Part shown: positions 11,139 through 22,759 of the stretch, piece by piece | Position numbering within the stretch: position 1 is the first letter of the stretch | Layout of the letters: every line of letters begins with the position of its first letter | DNA from: Smittia aterrima | Lineage: Eukaryota; Arthropoda; Insecta; Diptera; Chironomidae | DNA length: 64,000 nucleotides | Assembly: GCA_033063855.1 (NCBI GenBank) | Contig: CP093829.1 | Span: 13,981,537-14,045,536 of the forward strand | Direction: 5' to 3' | The notes under the pieces: generated by a model | Databases searched by the model: none | Told to the model about the DNA's origin: nothing | The model's input: only the letters and a program-made list of their open reading frames with translations | Made by a program: the position numbers and the translations under genes

Positions 11139-13672
11139 CTAAGCTGGTTTGTTGATTTCGGTATTATTGTTGTTGTTAGAGGATGTAATCGTGCTTTCAG
11201 TCATCGTCACTTCCGTGTTGTTTTTGTCACGTCCAGGTCGGTAAGATTCCAAAAAAGCATCGATCGCCGAATCGCTTGGTTTGTACATACTGAAGCCGTT
11301 ATCGTTCTGTAGCCAAACGACCAAAGTTGCTGTGATGCTCTTAACGTTTATCTCTGATCTACATTGAACTTAAATTTAGAAAAGTTTTAATATATAAGAG
11401 CTTACTAACTTTTGAAGAACATGTTGATAGCCGTGTCGATATTCATGTTCCATTGCAGGTACAACAAGAAGTTTGCGCTTATAAGGACTATCTTCGATCC
11501 TCGAGAGACATTTGAGAGGACGATCTTTATATTCAGGAAGAAAAACAATAAAGCTTAAAGGATAGCTTGAATCCGACAGTAATCGATCTATGTGTTGCAA
11601 AGTTGCATCAACAAGTTCTTCGCAGTAAGGAGGATTCGCTTGAAAAGAGCCTCGTGTAGGAAAAAAGTCCAGAAACGGTCTAAAATAAAAACATTCTTAA
11701 GAAATTTTAAACAAAGAATTTTTGTTGCTAATGATTTACCCTCGAGAACCGAAATAAGAATCGGTGTCTCCAAAGGCTGAACAATATTGACGGAAATAGC
11801 AGTTTAGTGGACTTGCGAAGCATTCAAAAGTCACGCCGAAATGAACGTTCAAACAATTGAACACTGAAGCTGGTATCGACGTTTGTGATTCTTCAGATTC
11901 TTGTTGCACCGGCAAATAGTTTCCTAAAAACGTCGCATATCTCTTAAGCATACAGTACAAACGAGGGATGAAGAGCGAAAAGTTATCATCGCAGTTGTAA
12001 CGATAAAGTTGTTCCTAAAATAACAAAGAAATCAATAAGGCAGTTAAATAAGTTTAAAGCAAAAATACTAACAAGTTTTTGTAAGTGCGTCATGTTTAGA
12101 GTGTGGGTGTCTGGAGCCTGTGCTGAAGGATAGGTGTATTTCAAGTTGATATGGTCTCTTTCGAACTGATAATCGACAACCGGCAAACGTATTGGCGGGA
12201 GAGCAAATTGTATTGACGAACAGATTTCTTCTTTTCGATGTCCTGGGGGAACCGCAGGAGATGGATCATTCAATCCATTTTCTTTTAATAGTTGTACATG
12301 TCGCTCGCGAATTTTTTTAACGTGCTCCATGGATAACGTATAAATTTTTGCACAAAGAGCTTCAACACTTCCTTTAACTGTTTCTACCAGATGAGGTTCG
12401 CACTGACGCAGAAGCAAACAATTTAATAAACAATCCTATTGAATTAATTAAGAAAAAATTTACCTGTCGTTTTAGATGATCCAATCTGTCAAAAGAATAG
12501 AAAAACGATAATAGATTTCTTTTCTAATAAGAATCATATAAATTACCTGTCTTGAAAATCTTCATAACTTGCTCCAACTGTTCTTCGTAGCCACTCGAAT
12601 GTCTCTTCAGCGTTCCATTTGACAATTTTCTTGCTTTCGGCAGGAGCCGGCCTAAACATTATGTGAAAGATTTTTTTAAATAACATTTAAGTTGATTTTA
12701 CCTGTTCTCTATTATATGAACCGCGGCTTCAGCATAGCGTGAAAGCTGTTTTCGTGCATCACTTGTAAATTTCGGTTTCACAAGTTTAATGGGAATATCG
12801 TGAATAATTTCTCTGTACATTGATGGTGATACTTCAGGATGGCATTGGCTAGGAAGAATTGGATCACATCCACGGTCTATGACTTTCCTCTCCATTAGCC
12901 AACGATTGAACGAACCTTTCGGTGCCTTGATCGACTCGCGCTGATGACAAAGATTCTCGAAAGTTTGGAAAAGCTTAAGAGCTGCTACACCACGCATATA
13001 TTCAATTTCTGGGTGAGGATGAAGCAGATGCGATGGAGGTCGATTATATATGTACACATTCGATTGCACTTCCAAGTCCCACGGACCAGCCAATACGAAC
13101 TTTTTCAGCGGCGGTTGATTTGCACTTTGATTCTGTTGTGGCGTTTGCTGACCACCTTGATTACTCAAATTACGTTTAAGAGGTGGTTTGTATGGCTGTC
13201 TTGAAGGACCCGGTAGAGGTGAATGAGGACTGTTCTGTCCATTGGGATTGCTTAATTGAAGCGGATCAGTCAGAGGATCAAATTTATTCAGAAGTGGAGT
13301 TTCCCAAAGCGACTCATTCGTAGTTTTATTCCAGTAGTACGGCCGGTTTTCTCGCTTCGACCAGAACTTTTTCCATCCTTGTTTCACCTAAATTTTGAAT
13401 CCTTTTGTTATATTTATTCTAAAAATTAGTAAAGTTCATACCAATTCAGGATGAAGCTCCTCTCCGTATTCTTTTTGTTGCATTTCTCCAGGAGCCGGAG
13501 TTGTGGGTTGTTTAACAACAGGAGACGAGGGAAGTGGAGGTTGTATTTGAGAGCGAATGGGGTGATCATGATTAGGAGTCGCTGTGAGCTGGTCCCAAGC
13601 TGATGAGCCAGCATCACTTTTCGCGCCAATATTCATATTGCCTTCTCCACATAAATCGATTCTCGCGTTCAA
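11139..13672 (-). CDS. PCIF1: PCIF1/CAPAM cap m6Am methyltransferase
   Basis: PCIF1 binds the Ser5-phosphorylated RNA polymerase II tail through a WW domain and N6-methylates 2'-O-methyladenosine next to the mRNA cap. Eight minus-strand exons join in frame: 13672-13442, 13387-12702, 12651-12547, 12485-12464 (22 nt), 12402-12073, 12014-11740, 11679-11410 and 11358-11139, giving 712 aa (human 704). The WW domain is at about residues 78-110 (GWKKFWSKRENRPYYWN). A Pro/Gln-rich linker follows, then the helical domain (GSFNRWLMERKVIDRG) and the methyltransferase core with ECFASPLNCYFRQYCSAF. The catalytic motif is NPPY (565-568), where human has NPPF. FIVFLP.Y and PAMEHEYR.G.QH follow. The C-terminal tail is Asn/Thr-rich. 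An in-frame ATG at 13636 is an alternative start. The gene diverges from Tom70. Confidence 0.95.
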
Positions 13673-14533
13673 AATATTATAGTTTCTTATTCAACGAAAT
13701 TATTTTAATTACGCGCTATCAGCAGTTCATTGTGTTTGAGAGCAACGATCAATGCATTTTCATTTTACCACAAGTTTCGCGCGCGACAAAATTTTAATTT
13801 TCTTCTATCTGAACGAAGTTTGTTGTGTTTACGACAAAAACAGAAAGAGCGAAAATCTGTGAAGAAATTTTTCAGCGAAGATATCAAAAGCGATAGATGA
13901 TGCACTTCAAAATCACTGTCAATAGTTACAAAGTTCTTAATTCAAATCATTTCATTCAATACACAAAGCTCTTATTTACATCTTGCACTATCACAAGTCA
14001 ATTTTAGATCGACTATAGTCGCTGCTTTTCATTTTTTTCAATGCGGGAAAACACAAGAGCTCTTCCAGAAAAAAATGGAGGTTTGGTCTGACCAGAAATA
14101 ATGTCACCTTACACCAAAATACTATTTTTGGACAATTTCAATGAATTTTAAGATCTGCTTGTGTTTTTTTCAGGGATTTCTTTTTTTTAAATCATATTTT
14201 AATTCAATTTATTGGACATCATTTTCAACCTACCCCAGATTTCGCATCAGTAGAAAAGTAAAATTGATTTTTTCTTGGCTGTCTGTCACTTTTTGCACAA
14301 GTTTTATGCCCTTCTGATCATTTTTACCAAGTTTTCTACGCATCGCATCGTGAAAAACATTTTAATATCGAGCGACGTAATCGAATTAATTAACACAAGA
14401 GAAAATTGATGGTCATCTGATAATCTTCAATGATTGTTTTAAAGTGACGTGATCAAAGTAAAAGAAGAGAAAACTAGGTCTTGTGATTAAAAAAACTGAT
14501 AAGAAGGAAAAACCTCTGGATTACTGAAAGATA
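13673..14533. promoter_or_regulatory. PCIF1-Tom70 divergent upstream region
   Basis: An 861-bp gap between oppositely oriented start codons, containing both 5'UTRs and promoters. No TATA box or coding ORF stands out. Tom70 has A-rich 5'UTR-like sequence (14470-14533) ending in agataATGG, a fair start context. Confidence 0.45.
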
Positions 14534-16388
14534 ATGGAAAGCACCGGCAGCACATTTCCCAAATGGCAACTGGCTATGTTACTCGGTACTCCTGTCGCAA
14601 TCGGGCTCGGCTATCTTTATTGGCGTAATCAGCAAGCAACCATCGAAGAAGGTACAGATGAAAGTGACGAAACGAAAAAAGAGCTTAAGAAATTAAAGAA
14701 AGGAATCAAATCTATCTCAATTGATGGAGACAATAATGTCACCGCCAATGGTGTAAAGAAAACTGGTCAGGAGTCATCGAAGGCAAGAGAACTATCACCA
14801 TTTGATCAAGCTGTAAAACATAAGGAGTCGGGAAATGAACTCTTCAAAAATGGAAAATATGACGGCGCTATCGAGTTTTATAACCAAGCAATTGATATAT
14901 GTCCCAAAGAAAAATCTACAGACTTGTCTCAGTTTTATCAGAACCGTGCTGCAGCCTACGAACAATTAAAAAAGTGGGAAGCTGTTGCCGCTGATTGTAC
15001 AAAAGCCTTAGAATTGAACTCAAAATACATCAAAGCACTTCACAGAAGAGCTCGGGCTTATGATAACTTGAAGAAGCTTGAACTGTGCCTTGAAGATGTC
15101 ACTGCAGTGGCGATTCTCGAAGGATTCCAAAACAACAACTCACTCGTTTTTGCTGACCGTATTTTAAAAGACTTGGGACTTCAACACGCAAAGGAGATGA
15201 TGCTAACCAAGGAGCCCGTGGAGCCGTCAAAGCATTTTGTTTTCAATTACTTCAAATCGTTTTCACAAGATCCCGTTCACAAAGTTGTCGTAACAAGCTC
15301 CGATCCAAAAGGATTTATTCGAGCTATCAAAGCATTTAAAGACAGCAGATTCAGTGAGATCATTCCCGCATGCACAGAGGAGATTGAAAGTTGCGAAGAA
15401 GATTCTGAATACAAACTGGAGGCGATTTTGCTACGAGGCACATTCTATCTTTTAACTGGTCAATATGATTTGTCGCTTAATGATTTCAATACAGTCATTA
15501 ATAATTCTGAGGCTGATGCCAAGTTGCGGTCAAACGCTCTTACTAAGCGCGCCAGCCTTCATATGCAAACTGAACAGAAAGATCTTTCATTTGCTGACTT
15601 CGATAAGGCGATTGAGATTGATTCTGAAAATCCTGACGTTTATCATCACCGCGGACAAGTTTATCTACTTGTTGAGAAACTTGAAGAAGCAGTTGATGAT
15701 TTCTCAAAAGCCAGTATGCTTCTTCCGAAAAATCCCCTCACATACGTTCATAAACTCTACTCAGAATACCGTCAAGCTGTTACCGAACAAGACAACACCA
15801 AGCTCTTTGCTAAAGTTGAAGAATTTAGCGAAGCGATTAAGGAATATCCGAATTGTGTGGAAGTCTACAGTCTCTTTGCACAAATTCTTTCTGATCAGCA
15901 ACAATTTGCGCTTGCAGATGATTATTTCGAAAAAGCAATGAAGCTAGAACCGGGAAATGGTAAAGAAATTCGTTTAAGAAACTGAAATTTTTCTATACAA
16001 TCTCTTTTTTAAGCTGGGCTTTTTGTTCATCGAGGATTGCTAAATTTGCAGTGGAAAGGCGATATTAATGCAGCGATGAAGATGCTCGAAAAAGCCATCG
16101 AAATTGATGATAAATGCGAATTTGCGTACGAAACTCTTGGCACTGTAGAAGTTCAACGAGGTATGCACAGATTATTTATATTTTCAAATTGTTTCTACAA
16201 ATTTAATATTAACAGGAAACTTGGAAAGAGCTATCGATCTCTTCGAGAAAGCTTTAAAACTAGCCAAGTCCGAGATGGAGCTGACACATATTTTCTCGTT
16301 GAAAGATGCAGCCCATGCTCAAATGAATGTGACTAAGAAAATGGGACTCTCGTTATCATCACTAATGTCGAATATGCCAGGATTTTAA
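14534..16388 (+). CDS. Tom70: Mitochondrial import receptor Tom70
   Basis: Outer-membrane receptor that takes Hsp70/Hsp90-bound carrier-type preproteins and hands them to the TOM pore. Exons 14534-15959, 16014-16160 and 16216-16388 give 581 aa, close to the human length. An N-terminal signal anchor at about residues 11-30 (WQLAMLLGTPVAIGLGYLYW) is followed by a charged Lys-rich linker. The clamp TPRs start at AVKHKESGNELFKNGKYDGA, with YQNRAAAYEQLKKWEAVAAD and KALHRRARAYDNL carrying the Asn and Arg carboxylate-clamp residues. The core TPRs run to the end, including CEFAYETLGTVEVQRGN across the second intron. The first exon reads into its intron for a few codons before a stop, so an unspliced model would wrongly end at 15985. 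Confidence 0.96.
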
Positions 16389-16663
16389 TTGTTCATGTCG
16401 GTTCGACCTCTTGTTAAAGTTATTATAGAAATATTTGCTTCGGCCAATTTCGAAATAAACCAGATAAATTACCCGCGATTTGGTTCTCCAGTGAAAAACC
16501 TTTTTCATTTGATTAAAGAATCAGGATTTCTTTCTTCTGGAAATGAAACATTTTATTTTTTAATAATCATCAGACATTGACGTATTCTGCATTTTTATTC
16601 AGCTGGTAATGATCCAAATCGAAACAGATTATTCACTAGTTTTTGAATGTTTTGCTAGTGGCC

Positions 16664-17115
16664 TTAAACATTGTAGCCGACGATATGACGTTTACCGATG
16701 CACTCACCAACATAGAACCAGAAACAAACTTCCATTGTGACCAAGGTGTTAAGCCATGCATCACGGACGGTCATGTTCTTCCAGGCACCTGTTTTGGCTC
16801 CTGACAAAATTTTGACGATTCCGTTCTTGATTGCTGGCAAATCAGCGGGAGATGGCGGCGTGAGTTCGACCTTTGCGTAACGCAAGAAGGTTCCAAACTT
16901 TGGCTTGGCTTGTGTCATCAAAGCTAAAATAAAGCACGATTCGAATAAACAATTAATATTTAGTTCTTTAAATTATGTAATGTCGGAAATCCTAAATTTT
17001 CATTAGAGCAAACAGAAAACCATTGAAACCATCAATATAACAGTTCAAAGTCTTTCTCTATCTCATGACACTTACTTGAGACGAGAGCTGACGATTTTGT
17101 TGCAATGCTGGCCAT
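16664..17115 (-). CDS. ATPsynG: ATP synthase subunit g, mitochondrial
   Basis: Small inner-membrane subunit of the F1Fo ATP synthase stalk/dimer interface. Exons 17115-17076 and 16923-16664 give 99 aa, the family size. The first exon encodes MASIATKSSALVS, an N terminus typical of the family. The second holds KPKFGTFLRYAKVELTPPSP and the C-terminal transmembrane segment with FWFYVGECIGKRHIVGYNV; the GEIIGKR-like motif and the GxxxG-type face are characteristic. An ATG-led reading of exon 2 alone would miss the first 14 residues. The gene is head to head with CCT4. Confidence 0.96.
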
Positions 17116-17290
17116 TTTTATCGTTGATTTCTGCAATTTTCGGTCGAAAAATCTGGAGATAATGATTTCTCGTTGATCAGGATGCGAATAGTGAGGCAAA
17201 AAGTTACAAAGTTCCGCATCATTGTGCAAGAAATAAACGTGATCTTCTACAATTTTCTAAAGAAGTTATTTTCACTTAAAATACAACAAA
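17116..17290. promoter_or_regulatory. Bidirectional promoter ATPsynG-CCT4
   Basis: Only 175 bp separates the two start codons of divergent housekeeping genes, so both transcripts must start inside it. No TATA box is seen, as usual for such promoters. The minus-side ORF through this gap is a chance reading of promoter and 5'UTR. Confidence 0.7.
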
Positions 17291-19190
17291 ATGGTTTCAA
17301 AATCAGCTCCAACATTATTGAAGTCCGGTGGACGACAGGGTCAAGCATTCAAAGACAAAAGCAAGCCAGCAGATATTCGCCAGAGTAACATAAACGCTGC
17401 TAAAGGTAATTTTTTTTTCTGGTTGAAATTTTCGAACGTTTACTAGGCTTACTCGTCCTAAATGTGTACAAAAGGATTTTCAATTTATAATTTCACTCCA
17501 TACTGTTCGATTTTCAATCTTTGTTTTATGAAGAAACCTTAATTTAACTCAATAATTGAAAATTCCGCAAACATTTGGGGTTACACATTTGGTTGTTCTG
17601 GATTATTCTATGATTCATAAAATTATGTTTCAGCTGTTTCCGATGCCATCCGTACAAGCTTGGGTCCTCGTGGAATGGATAAAATGGTAATAACTATTGA
17701 TGGATATGCTTTTGCTTTCAATTTTACACTTCCAATTCTTTCAGATCCAAGCCGGCAACGGAGAAGTAACAATCACAAATGACGGAGCAACAATTTTAAA
17801 GCAAATGAACGTCATTCATCCAGCCGCAAAAATGTTAGTAGAGTTGTCGCGTGCTCAAGATGTCGAAGCCGGAGATGGAACTACTTCAGTTGTCGTTATT
17901 GCTGGTGCTCTTTTAGACGCTGTGAACAGACTTCTTCAGAAAGGAATTCATCCAACTGCAATTTCTGATGCTTTCCAACGTTGTGCACGCAAAGCTGTCG
18001 AAATTTTGACTGAAATGTCATACCCGATCAAACTTACAGATCGTGAGAGTTTGATAAAGAGTGCTTCAACCTCATTGAACTCTAAAGTCGTTTCACAGCA
18101 AAGCAGCTTGTTGGCTCCCATTGCTGTAGAAGCTGTTTTGAAAGTTGCTGAAGATCGTGGTACTGAGAAGTCTGTCGATCTCAAGAACATTAAGATTATT
18201 CAAAGTCTCGGCGGAACCATTGAAGATACCGAACTTATCGAAGGTCTTGTGTTCACTCAAAAATCCTCAGGAAGCAATGGACCTAAACGCATCGAGAAGG
18301 CAAAGATTGCTCTTATTCAATTCTGCATTTCGCCTCCGAAAACTGACATGGATCACAATGTCGTTGTTTCAGACTACGCTGCCATGGATCGCGTCTTGAA
18401 AGAAGAACGAGCATACATACTCAACATCGTAAAACAGATAAAGAAAACTGGATGTAATGTTTTGCTTGTCCAAAAATCTATTCTTCGCGACGCCGTCTCT
18501 GATTTGGCCCAGCATTTCCTTGACAAAATCAAGGTCATGGTCGTTAAAGATGTTGAACGTGAAGATATCGACTTCGTTTGCAAGACATTGGGATGTCGTC
18601 CAATCGCTTCATTGGATCATTTTGTACCCGAGCACGTTGTCAACGCTGAATTAGCTGAAGAAATCAGCAGTGGAATCAACAAGTTTGTCAAGATCACAGG
18701 TATTCAAAATCAAGGGCGTACTGCCACAATCATCTGCCGAGGATCAAATAAGCTTGTCTTGGAAGAAGCTGACCGTTCTCTTCATGATGCTCTATGCGTT
18801 GTTCGTTGTCTCGTCAAAAATCGCGCTTTGATTGCTGGTGGAGGAGCTCCCGAAATTGAAATGGCAATTCAGTTGGCTGCACATGCTCAGAGCCTTGATG
18901 GCGTTGATGCTTATTGTTTCCGAGCTTTCGCTGAAGCTCTCGAAGTCATCCCATCTACTCTCGCTGAAAATGCTGGTTTGAATCCAATTGCGACTGTAAC
19001 CGAATTGCGCAGTCGTCACGCTCAGGGCGAGAAGAACGCTGGTATCAACGTACGTAAAGGTGGAATCTCCGATATTCTGGCCGAAAATGTGGTTCAACCG
19101 CTGCTTGTCTCAACATCTTCCATTACCTTGGCTTCAGAAACTGTCCGATCCATTTTGAAGATTGACGACATTATTAATACCATCACATAA
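17291..19190 (+). CDS. CCT4: T-complex protein 1 subunit delta
   Basis: One of eight subunits of the cytosolic TRiC/CCT chaperonin that folds actin, tubulin and WD proteins using ATP. Exons 17291-17405, 17634-17686 and 17745-19190 give 537 aa, the usual length. The nucleotide site is visible: TSLGPRGMDKM, TITNDGATILKQM and EAGDGTTSVVV (GDGTT). Delta-specific blocks include CNVLLVQKSILRDAVSDLA and RNRHAQGE-type ELRSRHAQGEKNAGINVRKG near the C terminus, with RSILKIDDIINT at the end. The large exon has an in-frame ATG at 17697, but that lies in the intron. It ends tail to tail with FCF1. Confidence 0.98.
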
Positions 19191-19357
19191 GTTTCTAACT
19201 CGTCTTATCAATTTGCTTAAGAAGATCAAATTCACTTAAATATTTCATTTTTTTTGCACATTTTCTTCTGCTGTATTAAAATTAATTTTATTTCATTTGC
19301 AACTTAACATAACACTGTTCTTCTTATCTTGTGTGTTAACTCACCGCTTTTGGAAAT

Positions 19358-19363
19358 AATAAA
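19358..19363 (+). terminator. CCT4 polyadenylation signal
   Basis: AATAAA within a short A/T run about 170 bases past the CCT4 stop, and about 60 bases from the stop codon of the oppositely oriented FCF1 gene. The two 3'UTRs probably abut or overlap. Confidence 0.5.
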
Positions 19364-19420
19364 ATAATTAAAACTCAGATTTATTTCTTTTGTTTTATTT
19401 CTTGGTTACAGACATACATT

Positions 19421-20208
19421 TTACTTCTTAGTAGAAGGCTCAAATGCCTCGGCCATCCTTTCTACCTGGTAGCGATTTATAGAAACTGACATAATAGGAA
19501 CTCCTGGAATCTTTCGAATTCGCCTTTTCAAATCCTTATCGTTGGTGGCAACAATATAGCATTTATGTTGTGTGACTCGATTGACGATACAGTCGTCAGC
19601 ATAAGTGCCTTTGTGCATGCAAGTCAGTCGCTCGAATCTGTTATCTTTTATAATCTTCAAAGCGAGTTTGTACTTTTGACCCATCTTTTCTAATTCAGCC
19701 CGAACACATCTAAAATATAAAAAGTTTAGTTTTAATTAAAAAATTATTAGTAAAGACTGCTCACTCTGTTATATACGGAATGCATTTCGCATACAGACAA
19801 TCCATGAGCGATTTATTGATGTCAAGCTTGTTTTTGATACTGAAGTTGATGAAATTCGTGTCGAGAATGATGTGATAGGGAGGGCCAAGATTGAAATTTG
19901 CAGCGAAGAATAATGACGACGATTGTTGTGGTTGTTCTTTAAGTGTTAGAGCTGTAGGATCCACTTTCTTCGGCTTCGTAAGACGATCTGTTTCTTTTAT
20001 CCTGTTGTCTTTGAGACTCACCATCCGTTTGAGCTAAAAAGATATTAAAATAAGATTTTGTTTACATTTTCTCACGTGGGAAAATATTTTACTTGAGCTA
20101 GTTTTTGAACAGCCAGTTTCTTGGTCTTCTGCTTGTTATTCCCCTAATAGAAATTATTGTTTATATTTGTAGATTTGCAGATTCAATTTTATTCTGTTAG
20201 CTTACCAT
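19421..20208 (-). CDS. FCF1: rRNA-processing protein FCF1 (PIN domain)
   Basis: Small-subunit processome PIN protein needed for early 18S pre-rRNA cleavages in the nucleolus. Exons 20208-20206, 20143-20093, 20033-19765 and 19709-19421 give 203 aa (human 198). The first coding exon is just the ATG codon, followed by a good donor. The next encodes GNNKQKTKKLAVQKLAQ, a basic N terminus. The PIN fold shows GPPYHIILDTNFINFSI with the acidic Asp, DCLYAKCIPYITE, HKGTYADDCIVNRVTQHKCY, ATNDKDLKRRIRKIPGVPIM. All junctions keep frame. Its 3' end faces CCT4; Unc-93-like lies upstream on the same strand. Confidence 0.95.
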
Positions 20209-20782
20209 TTTAATCTTCAATAATAAAATTTATTACTATTTAGAAGCAAAATATTCAAATTTGAAGCAAAATAAAAACCGTTGGAAATATTTTTAAGAAA
20301 ACTTTTATATTTTGAATTGAAGAGAGCTTTGGTTACTCAACCACAAAGTATTGAGTGAGAACTTTGAGATTAATGACAATAATTGTATGATTCAAGCAAG
20401 AGAATTGAGCAAGAGAGCTCCCATGGGCTAGAAGGGAAGGAAATTTGTAATAGGCCCTGTAAAAAAGCTTAAAGAGTGAATTTGAACAAAAGACAGTGTT
20501 TAATTTTAATCTATTTAATTGAATTTTTAGCTTTAATCAATACACAGAAGAGAAACCGAATTTTTTAGAAATGATGTCGTTTTAATTTGTTTCTAAACAT
20601 ATAGGAACGACGGGTCTATTTTTCATTGAAGTGTGGAAATTTAAATTTTTTACTAATCCAAATCTAATTATCTTTTTCCTGTAAATTTCCGTCTAAATTT
20701 GTAATACAGTATTACTAATACTGAAGTATTTAAAATTCTAAGCCAAAAATATATATATTTGGGATTTTCTTTAAGTACAAGT
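20209..20782. other. FCF1 upstream / Unc-93-like 3' region
   Basis: About 570 bases between two minus-strand genes. It should hold the Unc-93-like 3'UTR and the FCF1 promoter. Several A-rich blocks are present; nothing coding is seen. Confidence 0.4.
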
Positions 20783-22759
20783 CTACAAGTGAGTGACGAC
20801 AATATCTTCTTCCAATTCATCCTTTTCGTCGTCGGTCTCGTCTTCAATTCTGCTTTGATTATCAATGGGCCTTACGCCAGCAGGAGGGTCTTCCAATTTA
20901 CGCTCAAGCTCCTTTTGCTTACGTTCCTAAAAAACGGGATATTCAGCTCAATTTATTTTATAAAGTTAATCGTTTCCTACCTTTCTTAGTTGCCTAGTTT
21001 CAACAATAAGATAACAGAAAGCACCAAAACCAAGTACAATCATCACTGAATAAATCTTCATGCGTGCACACAATGCCGTTGAATAAGCATAAGCAATGAC
21101 AAAACCAAGCGACTCCCAGAGTCTGTAGTTCGAGAAAGCTGCTTCCTTGTTTCGTCTGAAAAGCGTTCCGTACAATCCTAAAAAAAATTTCTTAGATTTA
21201 AGATACAAATTATAAATGCTAGTAAGTTTACCGTTTATTTGTGTTTGCCAAACTGCATCTCCAACTCCCCACAAGCCGGAAATGATGAAGAAAATGAGAG
21301 GATGATCTGGAGACGGTCGCCAGAAAAGCAAATAGCTAAATATTCCCATGTGAACGACTGTGCCAAAGACGATGATTGAAAATCTTCCTATGTATTTCAT
21401 CAAACTGCCGAATATTACGGAGCAAATAGCGTTAACGACCCCAAAGCAAATCATTACATAACCGATTTGATGGATTCCCAATGCACAAGAAACATAGGCC
21501 TGGGAAAAATATAGTATTTAAGATAATCAGAAACAGTAATCAAAATTGAAAAAAGAACCTGCGTGAAGTCCGCGCCAATGAAAGCCTGCTCCATACCGAT
21601 GAAAATTGTTAATGGAATCAAAAGTTGTTGGTTTGTTTTCTTTAACTGTTTAAATGTTGCTGAAAGCAATTCTTTTCCCGATAACTCTTGAGCAGTGATT
21701 GATCCACGTCTTCTTTCACCATAGCGAGATAGAGGGTCCATAAACAAAGCTATGATAATGACAGCAGCAAGGATGCACGCTAAATATATTGATGAAATCT
21801 CGAATATTTCAGAGTCAGGTGGTCGCTCCAAATTTGCATTGTCTGTAGTTCCAATAACGCAAAAATTGGCACCACAAAGATCAAGTGCAGCATCCGAGAA
21901 ATTTCCACTGCCTCCCCCAGATCCATGAGCCCCTGAAGATAGTACCAGCGATGAAATCAAGTTACCCCAAAGTTCGGCCGATTGCCATGCTAAGAAGAAA
22001 TGAACAATTATTTTTTAAATTAGAAAACGAAAGCAAAATAAATTTTACCCAAGAAGAAGAATCCGAAAAATCTAACAATGATAGCCTCGACAGCCTGATC
22101 AGTAAGTTTGGCGTAAACTTGTCCAAGCTGCGTCAAATAGGTGGCTTTTGATGCCCACATAGGAGCTGCTCCTAAGCCCACCAATATTCCAGCCTTAAAA
22201 TTGCAAAATTGTGCAGTTGTATTACTGGAACATACATTTTCATTATTTCTCTTACAGGCACGAGCGTATAAAATCGTGGATAAAACTGAGCTGCAATATA
22301 AGGAGCGTAACACATCATACTGAAGAAAAGCGCCCATTTCACTGTAAGCTTTCTAATGACGAGTGTTGGCAGGAAGATACAAGCTGAAAATGAATGTTCA
22401 ATTTCTCAAGATTACATTGGACATCTTTGAATTCATTACTCATACTTACAAACAACCAGCGATCCGTAGATTGCACTCAACGAGATCGTTCCCAATGAGT
22501 CTTTGGCATTGATGGACGATTGTAAGTTAGCTGTTCCCTAAAAAGTTTATAATTCTAGTAACTTTCACAAAGTGAATCAACATTTTCTCACTTGAAAGGC
22601 TGTGAATTGCACCATGAAGGCGAACGACACCGTCACGATATTTTTGAGAATTCTCCATTTCTCCGATCTTGCAAGCTTCACCTTTTCACGAATGATAGCC
22701 GAGTCAACTCGATCCCGTTTCGGCTTATCTTCGTCGTCGTTGCTGTATCCACCGTGCAT
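20783..22759 (-). CDS. UNC93-like MFS membrane protein
   Basis: Member of the UNC-93 branch of the major facilitator superfamily. Relatives modulate K+ channels (UNC-93) or traffic Toll-like receptors (UNC93B1). The fly 'UNC93-like protein' is the closest type; its exact substrate is unknown. Eight exons: 22759-22592, 22537-22450, 22383-22256, 22193-22049, 21989-21559, 21499-21232, 21177-20981 and 20926-20783, giving 522 aa. The cytosolic N tail is acidic/basic (KPKRDRVDSAIIREKVKL). Family blocks include SFAFMVQFTAFQGTANLQSS, GAAPMWASKATYLTQLG, the glycine/serine-rich lumenal loop near SSGAHGSGGGSGNFSDAALD and GLWGVGDAVWQTQING. Many hydrophobic helices fit an 11-12 TM protein. The C tail is acidic (ETDDEKDELEEDIVVTHL). 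The ATG at 22759 is the first after a 5'UTR acceptor. Confidence 0.93.

Noticed and set aside
15465..15941. 158-codon ORF inside Tom70
   Set aside because: Out-of-frame shadow of the strongly supported Tom70 TPR region.
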